Shown: positions 1 through 10,316, counted from the first letter of the stretch. The stretch: DNA of 64,000 nt from Bacillus sp. EB01 (GCF_000613125.1 NZ_HG964497.1:3474153-3538152); one strand, 5' to 3'. Numbers and translations: made by a program. The notes: a model not told the origin generated them from the letters alone.

Positions 1-590
1 TAGGCAGGCAAGCCAATGTCGAAGGAATCGGCATCGAGAATACTGATATTCAGATAGAAAAAGGGTTCGTTGCAACAAACGAATATTATCAAACAAAAGA
101 ATCCCACATATATGCAATTGGCGATGTAATTGGCGGTTTGCAGCTTGCACATGTTGCTTCTCACGAGGGCATTACTGCAGTTGAACATATTGCTGGAAAC
201 CATCCAAACCCAATTGATTACACGCTTATTTCCAAATGTATTTACAGCCATCCTGAAGCTGCGAGCGTTGGATTGACCGAAGATGAGGCAAGAGAAAAAG
301 GCTACAATGTCAAGACTGGAAAGTTCTCCTTCAGGGCAATAGGCAAAGCGCTTGTGTTTGGAGAATCAGATGGGTTTGTTAAAATCATTGCTGACGCAGA
401 CACAGATGATTTGCTTGGTGTCCATATGATCGGACCACACGTAACAGACATGATTTCCGAAGCCGGGCTTGCAAAAGTGCTGGATGCAACTCCTTGGGAA
501 ATTGCCCATACGATTCATCCGCATCCAACATTGTCAGAGGCTATAGGGGAAGCCGCGCTGGCAGTCGATGGCATGGCGATTCACTCTTAA
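1..590 (+). CDS. lpdV: Dihydrolipoyl dehydrogenase E3 of the branched-chain 2-oxoacid dehydrogenase, C-terminal part
   Basis: Left-truncated by the window edge; the reading frame is open from base 3. E3 reoxidises the dihydrolipoyl arm of BkdB with FAD and NAD+. The visible part has the C-terminal FAD-contact motif AIGDV followed by the dimerisation domain, which ends in HPHPTLSEAIGEAAL; the His and Glu there are the active-site base pair supplied to the partner subunit. The C-terminus is normal length, so only the N-terminal FAD and NAD domains are missing. It lies 61 bp before bkdAA in the same direction, the usual bkd operon order, which separates it from the pyruvate dehydrogenase E3. Confidence 0.93.
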   Translation, partial: GRQANVEGIGIENTDIQIEKGFVATNEYYQTKESHIYAIGDVIGGLQLAHVASHEGITAVEHIAGNHPNPIDYTLISKCIYSHPEAASVGLTEDEAREKGYNVKTGKFSFRAIGKALVFGESDGFVKIIADADTDDLLGVHMIGPHVTDMISEAGLAKVLDATPWEIAHTIHPHPTLSEAIGEAALAVDGMAIHS

Positions 591-651
591 AGAACTGACT
601 TTAGCTTCTAAACGAATAAATCAATACGAACACATGGGAGGTACTTGATAT

Positions 652-1659
652 ATGGTTGAAAACCGCCACCACGCTTTGGGCCTGAGCGATGAAAAGGTTC
701 TTGAAATGTATGAAACAATGCTTCTTTCCCGGCGTCTGGATGAACGGATGTGGCTTTTAAACCGTTCCGGAAAGATTCCCTTCGTCATTTCATGCCAGGG
801 ACAGGAAGCTGCACAAATCGGGGCAGCATTTGCACTCGATAAGGAAAAAGACTATGTCCTTCCATATTACAGGGATTTAGGAGTTGTTTTGACTTTTGGA
901 ATGACACCAAGGGAATTGATGTTATCTGCCTTTGCAAAAGCAGAAGATCCAAACTCCGGAGGCCGTCAGATGCCAAGCCACTTTGGCCAAAAGAAAAATC
1001 GGATTGTTACAGGTTCATCACCTGTAACAACACAAGTCCCACATGCAGTCGGGATTGCTCTGGCCGGAAAAATGGAAGGGAAAGATCTTGTTGCGTTTGT
1101 CACGTTTGGTGAAGGCTCATCAAACCAGGGTGATTTCCACGAAGGCGCCAACTTTGCCGGAGTTCATAAATTGCCTGTCATTTTAATGTGCGAAAACAAC
1201 AAGTACGCTATTTCTGTTCCAATTGAAAAGCAGCTTGCCTGTGAGAATGTGTCAGACAGGGCAATTGGCTATGGAATGCCTGGCTATACGATAGATGGGA
1301 ATGACCCGCTTGAAGTCTATAGGGTTGTCAAGGAAGCAGCCGACCGCGGTCGGCGCGGAGAAGGTCCGACACTTGTTGAAACGATTTCCTATAGACTTAC
1401 TCCACATTCTTCCGATGATGATGACAGGGCTTACCGCGCACCGGATGAAGTTGCCGAAGCAAAGACTAAGGATCCGATTATTACATTTGGCGCTTATTTA
1501 AAGGAAACGGGCGTTATGGATGATGAATTGGAGAAGAAAATCAATGAGCGCGTCATGAAGCAGGTCAACGAAGCAACAGAGTATGCAGAGAATGCTCCTT
1601 ATGCAAAGCCTGAGGACGCCCTCAACTATGTCTACGCTGATGACAAGGGGGATGCATAA
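652..1659 (+). CDS. bkdAA: Branched-chain 2-oxoacid dehydrogenase E1 alpha
   Basis: E1 alpha decarboxylates the 2-oxoacids of Val, Leu and Ile using thiamine diphosphate and passes the acyl group to the lipoyl arm of BkdB. The 335 residues have the ThDP-binding motif from GEGSSNQG (about 153-160) to ENN (about 181-183) and the phosphorylation-loop-like segment around HSSDDDD. An ATG preceded by GGGAGGT gives the start. The stop overlaps the bkdAB ATG by one base (TAATG), implying translational coupling. Length and motifs are normal for the family. Confidence 0.96.
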   Translation: MVENRHHALGLSDEKVLEMYETMLLSRRLDERMWLLNRSGKIPFVISCQGQEAAQIGAAFALDKEKDYVLPYYRDLGVVLTFGMTPRELMLSAFAKAEDPNSGGRQMPSHFGQKKNRIVTGSSPVTTQVPHAVGIALAGKMEGKDLVAFVTFGEGSSNQGDFHEGANFAGVHKLPVILMCENNKYAISVPIEKQLACENVSDRAIGYGMPGYTIDGNDPLEVYRVVKEAADRGRRGEGPTLVETISYRLTPHSSDDDDRAYRAPDEVAEAKTKDPIITFGAYLKETGVMDDELEKKINERVMKQVNEATEYAENAPYAKPEDALNYVYADDKGDA

Positions 1660-2642
1660 TGGCTGTTATTTCTTATATTGATGCTGTAACAATGGCAATC
1701 CGTGAAGAGATGGAGAGAGACTCTAAAGTTTTTGTCCTTGGTGAGGATGTTGGCCGCAAAGGCGGGGTTTTTAAAGCAACCGTTGGGCTGTACGATAAGT
1801 TTGGGGAAGAACGTGTGATTGACACCCCGCTTGCTGAATCTGCGATTGCCGGTGTCGGAATTGGAGCTGCCATGTATGGCATGAGGCCAATTGCTGAAAT
1901 GCAATTCGCCGATTTCATCATGCCAGCAGTCAACCAGATTATTTCCGAAGCAGCGCGCATCCGCTATCGCTCCAATAATGACTGGAACTGCCCGATCGTT
2001 ATCCGTGCTCCTTATGGAGGAGGTGTCCATGGGGCGTTGTACCACTCGCAATCAGTTGAAGCTATTTTTGCAAACCAGCCTGGTTTGAAAATTGTTATGC
2101 CTTCGACTCCTTATGATGTAAAAGGTCTGCTAAAGGCAGCAATCCGTGATGATGACCCGGTCCTTTTCTTTGAACATAAACGGGCTTACCGCCTAATCAA
2201 GGGTGAAGTTCCTGATACGGATTATACGCTTCCGATTGGTAAGGCTGATGTGAAACGTGAAGGCGAAGATATTACCGTCATTACCTATGGCCTTTGTGTC
2301 CACTTTGCTTTGCAGGCTGCCGAGAAGCTTGCAAAGGATGGCATTTCTGCGCACATCCTCGATCTTCGGACAGTATATCCGCTTGATAAGGAAGCCATTA
2401 TCGAAGCTGCTTCCAAAACCGGGAAGGTCCTGCTTGTTACAGAGGATAATAAAGAAGGCAGCATTTTGGGAGAGGTATCAGCAATTATTGCTGAAAACTG
2501 CCTGTTCGATCTTGATGCTCCCATAAAAAGGCTTGCCGGACCGGATATACCGGCCATGCCATATGCCCCGACAATGGAGAAATTCTTCATGATGAATCCG
2601 GAAAAAGTAGAGAAGGCCATGCGGGAGCTTGCGGAATTTTAA
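1659..2642 (+). CDS. bkdAB: Branched-chain 2-oxoacid dehydrogenase E1 beta
   Basis: The 327-residue beta subunit of the alpha2-beta2 E1 heterotetramer completes the ThDP site and carries the transketolase pyrimidine-binding and C-terminal domains. The conserved N-terminal stretch with GEDVG (about 28-32), the TPLAESAIAG segment and the later VTEDNKEGS region fit the family. The start codon overlaps the bkdAA stop. Only 40 bp separate it from bkdB, so it sits inside one operon with the E2 gene. Confidence 0.96.
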   Translation: MAVISYIDAVTMAIREEMERDSKVFVLGEDVGRKGGVFKATVGLYDKFGEERVIDTPLAESAIAGVGIGAAMYGMRPIAEMQFADFIMPAVNQIISEAARIRYRSNNDWNCPIVIRAPYGGGVHGALYHSQSVEAIFANQPGLKIVMPSTPYDVKGLLKAAIRDDDPVLFFEHKRAYRLIKGEVPDTDYTLPIGKADVKREGEDITVITYGLCVHFALQAAEKLAKDGISAHILDLRTVYPLDKEAIIEAASKTGKVLLVTEDNKEGSILGEVSAIIAENCLFDLDAPIKRLAGPDIPAMPYAPTMEKFFMMNPEKVEKAMRELAEF

Positions 2643-2682
2643 AAGCCGTTCCCTTTAATATGTATGAAGGAGTGACTTCATT

Positions 2683-4011
2683 TTGGCAATTGAACAAATT
2701 AAAATGCCGCAGCTGGGAGAGAGTGTTACGGAAGGTACCATTAGTAAATGGCTCGTTTCCCCTGGCGATAAAGTTAACAAATACGATCCGCTCGCAGAGG
2801 TTATGACGGACAAAGTGAATGCAGAGGTACCATCCTCCTTCACCGGGACCATCAAGGAATTGATTGCCGGTGAAGGGGATACCCTTGCTGTTGGAGAAGT
2901 TATCTGCACAATAGATGTTGGTGGAGAGGAAGCTGTTGTGCCTGCTGAAACAGTTGAGACAGTCGAAGCGGGAACTTCCATAGCGTCTGTTGAACAGAAC
3001 CAGCCTGCCGCAACCGCGGTTAAGGAATCCGGAGAAGGATCGGGCAAGGCTCGGTATTCACCGGCAGTTTTAAAACTTAGCCAGGAACACGGTATTGACC
3101 TGAACCAGGTCTCCGGGTCAGGTGCGGCAGGGCGAATCACTCGCAAGGACTTGCTTAAGCTTATCGAATCAGGCACTATTCCTCAAGCGGGAGCAGCAGC
3201 ATCAAAAGCTGCGGAAACCCTTACAGAATCGGCAACACCAGCCGGTACCCAACAGCCTGCTGCGAAACCTGCCCAGGAGAAGGCTCCTATTTCGATTCCG
3301 ACACTGCCTGGTGATATAGAAATACCTGTGACTGGCGTCCGCAAGGCGATTGCAGCGAACATGCTGCGCTCAAAACATGAAGCACCACATGCCTGGACAA
3401 TGGTCGAAGTCGATGCGACATCCCTTGTTGAGTATCGGAATTCACTCAAGGATGAGTTCAAAAAGAAGGAAGGTTTCAACCTGACATTCTTCGCCTTCTT
3501 TGTAAAAGCAGTCGCACAGGCTCTAAAAGAATTTCCACATATGAATTCAATGTGGGCAGGAGACAAGATCATCCAGAAAAAAGACATCAATATTTCGATT
3601 GCAGTCGCAACCGATGATGCGCTTTTTGTCCCTGTCATTAAAAATGCGGATGAGAAAACGATTAAAGGCATTGCCCGTGAAATCTCAGAGCTTGCTGTCA
3701 AGGTACGTGATGGGAAGCTTACAATGGACGAAATGCAAGGCGGTACATTCACAGTGAATAATACCGGCTCATTTGGCTCAGTCCAGTCGATGGGCATTAT
3801 TAATTATCCTCAGGCTGCCATCCTGCAAGTCGAATCTATCGTCAAACGTCCGGTTGTCATGAACAATGGCATGATCGCTGTCCGTGACATGGTGAATCTT
3901 TGCCTTTCGCTCGACCACCGTGTCCTTGATGGCCTTGTTTGCGGCCGGTTCCTGCAGAGGGTCAAGGCAATTATTGAGAACATGTCTAAGGAAAACACGT
4001 CAATTTATTAA
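2683..4011 (+). CDS. bkdB: Branched-chain 2-oxoacid dehydrogenase E2 (dihydrolipoyl acyltransferase)
   Basis: E2 forms the core of the complex and transfers branched acyl groups to CoA. Domains in order: an N-terminal lipoyl domain with the lipoylated Lys44 in TDKVNAEV, a Glu/Ala-rich linker, the E1/E3-binding domain (about 126-163, starting YSPAVLKL), a second Ala/Pro-rich linker, and the acyltransferase domain with DHRVLDG near residue 411, whose His is catalytic. The start is TTG, chosen because GAAGGAGTG lies just upstream and the lipoyl domain begins directly. It is the last gene before a terminator. Confidence 0.96.
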   Translation: MAIEQIKMPQLGESVTEGTISKWLVSPGDKVNKYDPLAEVMTDKVNAEVPSSFTGTIKELIAGEGDTLAVGEVICTIDVGGEEAVVPAETVETVEAGTSIASVEQNQPAATAVKESGEGSGKARYSPAVLKLSQEHGIDLNQVSGSGAAGRITRKDLLKLIESGTIPQAGAAASKAAETLTESATPAGTQQPAAKPAQEKAPISIPTLPGDIEIPVTGVRKAIAANMLRSKHEAPHAWTMVEVDATSLVEYRNSLKDEFKKKEGFNLTFFAFFVKAVAQALKEFPHMNSMWAGDKIIQKKDINISIAVATDDALFVPVIKNADEKTIKGIAREISELAVKVRDGKLTMDEMQGGTFTVNNTGSFGSVQSMGIINYPQAAILQVESIVKRPVVMNNGMIAVRDMVNLCLSLDHRVLDGLVCGRFLQRVKAIIENMSKENTSIY

Positions 4012-4020
4012 TAACCCTTT

Positions 4021-4060
4021 AGGCTGACCAAAGTATTGAATTTGGTCAGCCTTCTTTATT
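4021..4060 (+). terminator. Terminator of the bkd operon
   Basis: AGGCTGACCAAA pairs perfectly with TTTGGTCAGCCT across an 8-nt loop, followed by TCTTTATT. It lies 9 bp after bkdB. Confidence 0.85.
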
Positions 4061-4100
4061 GGTGAGGTCAAGTTGATGGTTAATATTCTATGTCTGTTAG

Positions 4101-4180
4101 TGCTTCGCGACCTCGGGTTTGTTACATAGCCAGGTTCTATCTTTCCTTTATGGGTTTCGAGACCTCTAGTCGGTAACATA
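4101..4180. repeat. Two diverged direct copies of a 28-bp motif
   Basis: The two 28-bp segments at 4101-4128 and 4153-4180 match at about 20 positions; both contain TTCG.GACCTC and end in ACATA. They occupy the otherwise empty interval between the bkd terminator and the mutA promoter. No function is evident. Confidence 0.45.
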
Positions 4181-4232
4181 ACAAGTTTAAAACCAGAACT
4201 ATTGCTTTGTATGCATAAAGAATTCTTCTTCA

Positions 4233-4261
4233 TTGCCTGGAATAGCCCGCTATACTACAAT
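4233..4261 (+). promoter_or_regulatory. Candidate sigma-A promoter of mutA-mutB-meaB
   Basis: TTGCCT and TACAAT are separated by 17 bp, placing transcription start about 80 bp before mutA. It is the only good match between the bkd terminator and mutA. Confidence 0.6.
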
Positions 4262-4349
4262 TAGAGCGAGAAGTTTTTAGAATCTTTGAACAAGAGCTGA
4301 AAAGGGGTGAGCTGCCTTATTGGCAGGGCATATGGGGATAGGGAAACTA

Positions 4350-6125
4350 ATGGACTATCAATTTAATAACTATACCGTTGATGACTGGAAAGAAAAAGCA
4401 GAACAAGCCTTGAAGGGAAAAACGGTAGAATCACTTTGCAGCAGCACATATGAAGAGATTGTTTTGAAACCGCTTTATTCAGCAGATGATAAAAAAAATC
4501 CTGGATTCGCTGGAAAGCCTGACTACCGCAGGGGAATTTACCAAAATGGCTATCAAGATGAGCCATGGCGGATTGCACAAAAAATTGTCGCCATATCTCC
4601 TGAAGAATTAAGGGAGAAGCTTGAGGATGCGACGGCAAATGGACAAACCGCGATTGCTCTTGAGGTTAGTCCTGAATTTACCGCAGCACATGCAGAGGTG
4701 CTCGCATATTTTGCTAAAAGCCATCCTTTTGCGATTAAAACAAGCACTGGGATTGATGCAGTACTTGGAGAGCTTGAAAAGAAAGATGGCCAGGGAGGCC
4801 TCTCCGGTTACATAGCCTTTGACCCAATATCTGCTTATGAAAAAGAAGTCAATCTTGAACACTGGGCTGAATCTATTAAGACTGCGGCTGTACGGGAGCC
4901 AGCGCTTAGAACAGTAATGGTTGATACAGGTGTGTACCATGTGAGGGGTGCCAATGCAGTACAGGAGCTAGCGGCAGCCGCCGCAACAGGAGTTTCCTAT
5001 ATTGAAAGCATGCTTGATGCTGGTATGGACATTGATGATATAGTGGACAAGTTTGTTTTCAACTTTCAGATTGGTTCGGAATTTTTTATGGAAGTTGCCA
5101 AGCTAAGGGCAGCCCGGATCATTTGGGATAAGATAGCCGAAGTATATGGGGCTAGTGAAGCGAAGCGGAAGATGGTCATAGCCGCTGAAACCTCCAAATT
5201 TACCCTTACGCTTTTTGATTCTCATGTCAATTTATTGCGAACAGGAAATGAAGCCTTTGCTGCTGTCCTTGGGGGAGCCCAGTATTTACATGTTGATCCA
5301 TATGATAGTTTGACAGGCGCAACTCCTAAATCAGAACGGATTGCCAGGAATATTCAGCTTATCCTAAAGGAAGAAGCGCACCTTGATAAGGTGGCGGACC
5401 CTGCGGGAGGCTCGTGGTTCATCGAAGAGCTTACCGAACAGCTCGCAGAAAAGGCTTGGGAGCTTTTTTGTAAAATCGACCATCACGGAGGCATGGTGGC
5501 TTCGCTTCAATCTGGCTGGATCCAAAGTGAGATTGAAAGAACACTTAATAACAGACTTATTGATAGTAAAAATAGAAAGCGCAGTATTATTGGCACAAAC
5601 GTTTATGCCAATCTTGCAGAAGAAACGCCAAAAGGGATGCCAGTTTCAAACATACCTATACCGACCAGGCTATCGGTACCATTCGAGGAGCTGAGGATAA
5701 AGGCTATAGAGCTTGAAACTGCAGGGGTAAACACCGAATTTGGCCTGATTTGTCTTGGGGACATCAGGGACCATAAACCCCGGGCTGATTTTGTGGAAGG
5801 CTTCCTTTCCCCAGGCGGTATCCGTACAGTTCGAAGTGAACCCAATTTCACAATTGAAGGCACATTAGCCTTTGTTGAAAAAAAAGGCCTCACCAATTTT
5901 TGTATCTGCTCTAGTAATGAGTTATACGAAGAGGTTGGACTCGAAATTGCCAGCCAGTTGAAGAAAAAGCATCCCGATATTAGATTGTATCTGGCGGGAC
6001 AACCGGGAAACAGCCAGGAATGGGAAGCGGCTGGCATACATGATTTCATTCATGCCAAAAGCAATTGTTATCAATTTATTAACAGCATCCTAAATGGATT
6101 GGAGGTGCCAGGAAATGCGCAATAA
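4350..6125 (+). CDS. mutA: Methylmalonyl-CoA mutase small (beta) subunit
   Basis: This is the non-catalytic partner of MutB in the adenosylcobalamin-dependent conversion of methylmalonyl-CoA to succinyl-CoA. The TIM-barrel domain is intact, with FSRIA-type motifs ([25 protein letters not shown]). The C-terminal B12-like domain is present but lacks the cobalamin-ligating DxHxxG, reading [13 protein letters not shown] instead, as expected for this subunit. ATG 4350 follows GGGGATAGGG. A TTG at 4320 preceded by GGGGTGA would add ten residues and cannot be excluded. It overlaps mutB by 11 bp. Confidence 0.93.
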   Translation: MDYQFNNYTVDDWKEKAEQALKGKTVESLCSSTYEEIVLKPLYSADDKKNPGFAGKPDYRRGIYQNGYQDEPWRIAQKIVAISPEELREKLEDATANGQTAIALEVSPEFTAAHAEVLAYFAKSHPFAIKTSTGIDAVLGELEKKDGQGGLSGYIAFDPISAYEKEVNLEHWAESIKTAAVREPALRTVMVDTGVYHVRGANAVQELAAAAATGVSYIESMLDAGMDIDDIVDKFVFNFQIGSEFFMEVAKLRAARIIWDKIAEVYGASEAKRKMVIAAETSKFTLTLFDSHVNLLRTGNEAFAAVLGGAQYLHVDPYDSLTGATPKSERIARNIQLILKEEAHLDKVADPAGGSWFIEELTEQLAEKAWELFCKIDHHGGMVASLQSGWIQSEIERTLNNRLIDSKNRKRSIIGTNVYANLAEETPKGMPVSNIPIPTRLSVPFEELRIKAIELETAGVNTEFGLICLGDIRDHKPRADFVEGFLSPGGIRTVRSEPNFTIEGTLAFVEKKGLTNFCICSSNELYEEVGLEIASQLKKKHPDIRLYLAGQPGNSQEWEAAGIHDFIHAKSNCYQFINSILNGLEVPGNAQ

Positions 6126-8292
6126 ACCAGATTTTAAGACAATCTCGCTTTTTAATAATGAGCAGCATGAGCATGGAGCAATAAAATCTGAGCCTTTGCT
6201 GAAGGAAAACAGTAACTCTGTTTTTGAAACGAATGAAGGAATTGCCTTGAAATCAGTGTACAATGAAGCCGATTTTAACGGTTTGGAGCATCTTGATGAC
6301 AAACCAGGACTGCCTCCATTTACAAGAGGACCCTATCCGACCATGTATGTTAATCGGCCGTGGACTGTCCGTCAATATGCCGGATTTTCGACTGCGGAGG
6401 AAAGCAATGCGTTTTATAGGCGAAATCTTGCAATGGGACAAAAGGGCTTGTCAGTTGCCTTTGACCTGGCTACCCATCGCGGGTATGACTCTGAGCATGA
6501 AAGAGTTGTCGGCGATGTAGGCAAGGCGGGGGTGGCCATCGATTCGATACTTGATATGAAGACTTTATTCGATGGAATTCCTCTTGACCAGATGTCAGTT
6601 TCAATGACAATGAATGGAGCTGTCCTGCCGGTGCTGGCCTTTTATATAGTCACTGCCGAGGAGCAGGGTGTGACAAAGGATAAGCTTTCTGGAACAATCC
6701 AAAACGATATTTTGAAGGAGTATATGGTCCGAAATACATATATATATCCTCCTGAAATGTCGATGAGGATTATTGCCGACATTTTTGCCTATACATCACA
6801 GTTTATGCCGAAGTTTAACTCAATCAGTATTTCGGGATATCATATGCAGGAGGCAGGAGCGCCAGCGGATATTGAGCTTGCCTATACGCTTGCAGATGGA
6901 CTTGAGTATGTCAGGACCGGGCTTAAAGCTGGGATTGAAATTGATTCCTTTGCACCAAGGCTTAGTTTCTTCTGGGGAATAGGCATGAATTATTTCATGG
7001 AAGTAGCAAAAATGAGGGCAGCCCGGTTCATTTGGGCAAAAATGATGAAGAATTTCAACCCAAAGAGTGAAAAGTCGCTCGCTTTGAGAACCCACTCACA
7101 AACTTCTGGCTGGAGCTTGACCGAGCAGGATCCTTTCAATAATGTGATGAGAACTTTAATTGAAGCACATGCCGCGGCAATGGGGCATACCCAGTCGCTT
7201 CATACAAACGCTCTTGATGAGGCAATTGCCCTTCCAACCGATTTTTCAGCGCGAATCGCCCGAAATACTCAGCTTTTCCTACAGGAGGAAACAGGAATTA
7301 CAAAAGTAATTGATCCATGGGCTGGGTCCTATTATGTTGAGGCATTAACAAATGATTTGATTAAACGGGCTACTGTCCATATCGATGAAATTGAACAATT
7401 AGGCGGGATGGCAAAGGCGATTGAAACCGGTCTGCCGAAGATGAAAATTGAGGAAGCCGCAGCCAGAAGGCAGGCGTTGATCGATTCAGGAAAGGAAATA
7501 ATTGTCGGAGTAAACAAATATAAAGCAAACGAAGAAGAACCTCTCGATATCCTGGATATTGATAATACCGCGGTCAGGCATCGCCAAATTGAAAAATTAA
7601 ATGAATTAAAAGCAAACAGGGATAGCCAGGCTGTTGCTGAAGCTCTAGCTCAATTGGAGGAAGCAGCAAAGAGCGGCAAAGGCAATTTGCTGGAGTTCGC
7701 AGTTGAAGCAGCAAGGGCAAGGGCGACACTTGGGGAAATTTCTGAAGCAGTTGAAAAGGCTGCCGGGCGCCATAAAGCTTCCATCCGCTCCATTAGCGGG
7801 GTTTACAGTTCAACTTTCTCGAAGGAAGAAGAAATTGAACTGGTTCAGCAAATGGCTGAGGAATTCCTGGAAAACGAGGGAAGACGGCCAAGGATTTTGA
7901 TTGCAAAAATGGGACAGGATGGACACGACCGCGGGGCGAAGGTCATATCCACAGCTTTTGCGGACCTTGGCTTCGATGTCGATATCGGCCCGCTCTTCCA
8001 GACACCTGCCGAAACCGCGATGCAGGCTGTGGAAAATGATGTCCATGTCGTTGGCTTTAGTTCACTGGCTGCCGGCCATAAGACGTTGCTTCCAGAGCTT
8101 GTAAAGGAACTAAGGAAGCTAGGACGGCCTGATATTCTCGTTGTAGTTGGCGGGGTCATTCCCTCCAAGGATTATCAGTTTTTATATGAAAATGGTGCTT
8201 CCGCTATTTTCGGACCCGGAACAGTCATTCCAGTTGCCGCCCAGGATATTATCAAACAGATCTACAAATCGCTTGGGTACGAGGAAGTGTAA
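6115..8292 (+). CDS. mutB: Methylmalonyl-CoA mutase large (alpha, catalytic) subunit
   Basis: The catalytic subunit rearranges (R)-methylmalonyl-CoA to succinyl-CoA, feeding propionyl units into the TCA cycle. The 725 residues comprise an N-terminal subunit-contact arm, the substrate TIM barrel ([25 protein letters not shown]-type segments) and a C-terminal B12-binding domain with DGHDRG at about 602-607, whose His604 replaces the dimethylbenzimidazole ligand, plus the downstream SSLAAGH and GG motifs. ATG 6115 is chosen because GGAGGTG lies just before it; an upstream in-frame ATG at 6094 lacks a site. Ends directly against meaB. Confidence 0.95.
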   Translation: MRNKPDFKTISLFNNEQHEHGAIKSEPLLKENSNSVFETNEGIALKSVYNEADFNGLEHLDDKPGLPPFTRGPYPTMYVNRPWTVRQYAGFSTAEESNAFYRRNLAMGQKGLSVAFDLATHRGYDSEHERVVGDVGKAGVAIDSILDMKTLFDGIPLDQMSVSMTMNGAVLPVLAFYIVTAEEQGVTKDKLSGTIQNDILKEYMVRNTYIYPPEMSMRIIADIFAYTSQFMPKFNSISISGYHMQEAGAPADIELAYTLADGLEYVRTGLKAGIEIDSFAPRLSFFWGIGMNYFMEVAKMRAARFIWAKMMKNFNPKSEKSLALRTHSQTSGWSLTEQDPFNNVMRTLIEAHAAAMGHTQSLHTNALDEAIALPTDFSARIARNTQLFLQEETGITKVIDPWAGSYYVEALTNDLIKRATVHIDEIEQLGGMAKAIETGLPKMKIEEAAARRQALIDSGKEIIVGVNKYKANEEEPLDILDIDNTAVRHRQIEKLNELKANRDSQAVAEALAQLEEAAKSGKGNLLEFAVEAARARATLGEISEAVEKAAGRHKASIRSISGVYSSTFSKEEEIELVQQMAEEFLENEGRRPRILIAKMGQDGHDRGAKVISTAFADLGFDVDIGPLFQTPAETAMQAVENDVHVVGFSSLAAGHKTLLPELVKELRKLGRPDILVVVGGVIPSKDYQFLYENGASAIFGPGTVIPVAAQDIIKQIYKSLGYEEV

Positions 8293-9342
8293 ATGGGCAA
8301 AAAGGATGATAACACCATGAAGGAGAACAAGCCAGTATTTAAAAAGCAAAGCAGAAAGGAATTTGAGGCAGCTGAATTTGCAAAACAAATTCAGGAGGGG
8401 AGCAGAAGCGCGCTTGCCAGAGGAATCACTCTCATTGAAAGCAATGCTTCTCACCATTTTAAAGATGCACAGACTCTTTTGCAAAAATTGCTGCCTTTCA
8501 CCGGTCATTCCATCAGGATTGGAATAACTGGTGTTCCAGGTGCAGGCAAAAGCACCTTTATCGAGGCTTTCGGCCTGTATCTTTGCGAAATGGGCCATAA
8601 GGTAGCCGTGCTTGCGGTAGATCCCAGTTCCTCAGTAACTGGAGGCAGCATACTCGGGGATAAGACTCGGATGGAACAGCTTTCCCGGCATCCATCAGCC
8701 TTCATCAGGCCATCCCCCTCTGCAGGAAGACTTGGGGGTGTACATAGGAAAACTCGTGAATCAATGTTGCTATGTGAGGCTTCTGGTTATGATGTAATCC
8801 TTGTCGAAACCGTTGGAGTAGGCCAAAGTGAAGTTTCAGTCAGGGAGATGGTGGATTTTTTTCTGCTGCTCACCCTGACCGGAGCTGGAGACGAGCTTCA
8901 AGGAATGAAAAAAGGCATTATGGAGCTTGCGGATGCAATTATTGTCAACAAGGCAGATGGAGAAAACCAAAGTCTTGCTGAGAAAACGGCTCATGAATAT
9001 AGAAAAATTCTCCACTTCCTTCAGCCGGCAACTGTTGGCTGGGAAACGAAGGCACTCGCCTGTTCAGCGATTACCAAGAAGGGCATCCCGGAAATCTGGG
9101 ACACAATAGTGGAATTCGCCAAAATTGGAGAGAAATCAGGAACATGGGATGATAGGCGTAGAAAACAGCTCCAAGATTGGTTTCATAACGTTATTTCCGA
9201 TCAACTTCATTACAGTTTCTATCAAAATGATAAAGTAAAATCCATGCTTCCTCCTATCGAAAAAGAAATTCTTGAAGGCGGGATTACTCCTGCGCGTGCC
9301 GCAGAAATCCTTCTTGGTCAGTTTTATGAAAATAGTAATTAA
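8293..9342 (+). CDS. meaB: G3E P-loop GTPase, methylmalonyl-CoA mutase chaperone
   Basis: MeaB loads and protects the B12 cofactor of methylmalonyl-CoA mutase and gates cofactor exchange by GTP hydrolysis. The 349 residues have Walker A GVPGAGKST (about 80-88), a Mg-binding DPSSS, the ETVGVGQSE switch and NKAD (about 219-222) for guanine recognition. Start ATG is immediately after the mutB stop, so the three genes form one tight operon. Placement and motifs distinguish it from HypB or UreG. Confidence 0.94.
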   Translation: MGKKDDNTMKENKPVFKKQSRKEFEAAEFAKQIQEGSRSALARGITLIESNASHHFKDAQTLLQKLLPFTGHSIRIGITGVPGAGKSTFIEAFGLYLCEMGHKVAVLAVDPSSSVTGGSILGDKTRMEQLSRHPSAFIRPSPSAGRLGGVHRKTRESMLLCEASGYDVILVETVGVGQSEVSVREMVDFFLLLTLTGAGDELQGMKKGIMELADAIIVNKADGENQSLAEKTAHEYRKILHFLQPATVGWETKALACSAITKKGIPEIWDTIVEFAKIGEKSGTWDDRRRKQLQDWFHNVISDQLHYSFYQNDKVKSMLPPIEKEILEGGITPARAAEILLGQFYENSN

Positions 9343-9411
9343 TTTTGCATAATTTTGTGCGTTTAGATTATTTTTTGTGAATAAAAAATGCATATCTATA
9401 CATCCGTATAC

Positions 9412-9442
9412 AAAAAAAAGGGGATAGCACAAAGTGCTATCC
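9412..9442 (-). terminator. Hairpin with U-tract on the minus strand
   Basis: GGATAGCAC and GTGCTATCC form a perfect 9-bp stem with a 3-nt loop. The T-tract lies on the minus-strand side (A8 on the plus strand before the stem), so it would end leftward transcription, although no leftward gene lies to its right. On the plus strand it could weakly end meaB transcripts. Confidence 0.5.
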
Positions 9443-9539
9443 AATAAATTAGGGAGTTTAGGGGTATGGATCTAGCTGTATTCTTTACTTTCCCATTATG
9501 GAAAAGGTGTAAACCTCTTCCATAAATTTTTCTCTTTAA

Positions 9540-9569
9540 TTGAAAAAAGTTTATTTTCCCTGTTATGAT
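9540..9569 (+). promoter_or_regulatory. Sigma-A promoter of brxB
   Basis: TTGAAA and TATGAT are separated by 18 bp, about 40 bp before the gene. Confidence 0.65.
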
Positions 9570-9608
9570 AGAATATAAGTTGTATATTGATATGAGGGAG
9601 TGAAACCA

Positions 9609-10046
9609 TTGACGATGAATTTCAATTTGTTCATGAACGATGTTGTCCGCCAGGCACGGGATGAAATTTCTGCAGCCGGCTATACAGAATTAAAGACACC
9701 TGAAGAGGTTGAACAAGCTTTTGATAAAGAAGGAACAACTTTGGTCATGATTAATTCTGTATGCGGGTGCGCAGGCGGGATTGCAAGACCGGCTGCAGCC
9801 CACGCGCTTCACTATGATAAGCGCCCGGATCATTTAGTAACTGTTTTTGCCGGACAGGACAAGGAAGCAACCGAAAAAGCACGCAGTTTTTTTACAGGAT
9901 ATCCACCATCCTCTCCATCTTTTGCCCTGCTAAAGGACGGAAAAATCTGCACCATGCTTGAGAGACATGATATTGAAGGCCATGAACCAATGGCTGTCAT
10001 TCAAAAGCTTCAAGACGCATTCGATAAACACTGCGAAGAATTATAA
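9609..10046 (+). CDS. brxB: Bacilliredoxin BrxB (YqiW family)
   Basis: Bacilliredoxins remove bacillithiol from S-bacillithiolated proteins in the cytoplasm. The protein of about 145 residues has the SVCGCAGG active site (Cys52-Gly-Cys54) and the long [14 protein letters not shown] segment typical of the YphP/YqiW family. TTG 9609 gives an N-terminus MTMNFNLF, like B. subtilis YqiW, with GAGGGAG 6-7 bp upstream; ATG 9615 and GTG 9600 are alternatives, the GTG overlapping the ribosome-binding site. Monocistronic: own promoter and terminator. Confidence 0.93.
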   Translation: MTMNFNLFMNDVVRQARDEISAAGYTELKTPEEVEQAFDKEGTTLVMINSVCGCAGGIARPAAAHALHYDKRPDHLVTVFAGQDKEATEKARSFFTGYPPSSPSFALLKDGKICTMLERHDIEGHEPMAVIQKLQDAFDKHCEEL

Positions 10047-10066
10047 AAAGCATAAATCAACTTACT

Positions 10067-10097
10067 CGTCACGCTTTTTGCGTGGCGGGTTTTTTTA
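10067..10097 (+). terminator. Terminator of brxB
   Basis: CGTCACGC pairs with GCGTGGCG (one G-T pair), followed by GGTTTTTTT. Confidence 0.85.
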
Positions 10098-10130
10098 TGT
10101 AATATTAAGAAAGAACTCTTTTTTGAGGGA

Positions 10131-10285
10131 TGTCTAGCACCACAAGGAAAGCATTCCAGAAATTGGGTCGCACGAAATTACACGATTGCGTAATGAGGAG
10201 CGTCTAGCGCCTGGTTTACTTAGGTCCCTGGTTACGATAAGTCCACAACGAATTGCTTGCGATTTTCTTGTCAGCAGACCGCTGG
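10131..10285. repeat. Degenerate copy of an interspersed intergenic repeat
   Basis: The interval between brxB and artP (about 410 bp) has no gene. It contains TGTCTAGCAC, CGTCTAGCGCCTGG and ACGATAAGTC, words shared with the fuller copy at 24,266-24,475. The similarity is patchy, so this is a decayed copy. Confidence 0.5.
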
Positions 10286-10316
10286 AAAAAATCAGAAAAT
10301 TAATTTTTAAAAATAG

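Noticed and set aside
4000-4233. 77-codon minus-strand ORF after bkdB
   Set aside because: It reads through the bkd terminator hairpin and the mutA promoter and has no ribosome-binding site.
9466-9525. 19-codon ORF (MDLAVFFTFPLWKRCKPLP) before brxB
   Set aside because: The only purine-rich site is poorly spaced, and the ORF is too short to be judged without conservation.
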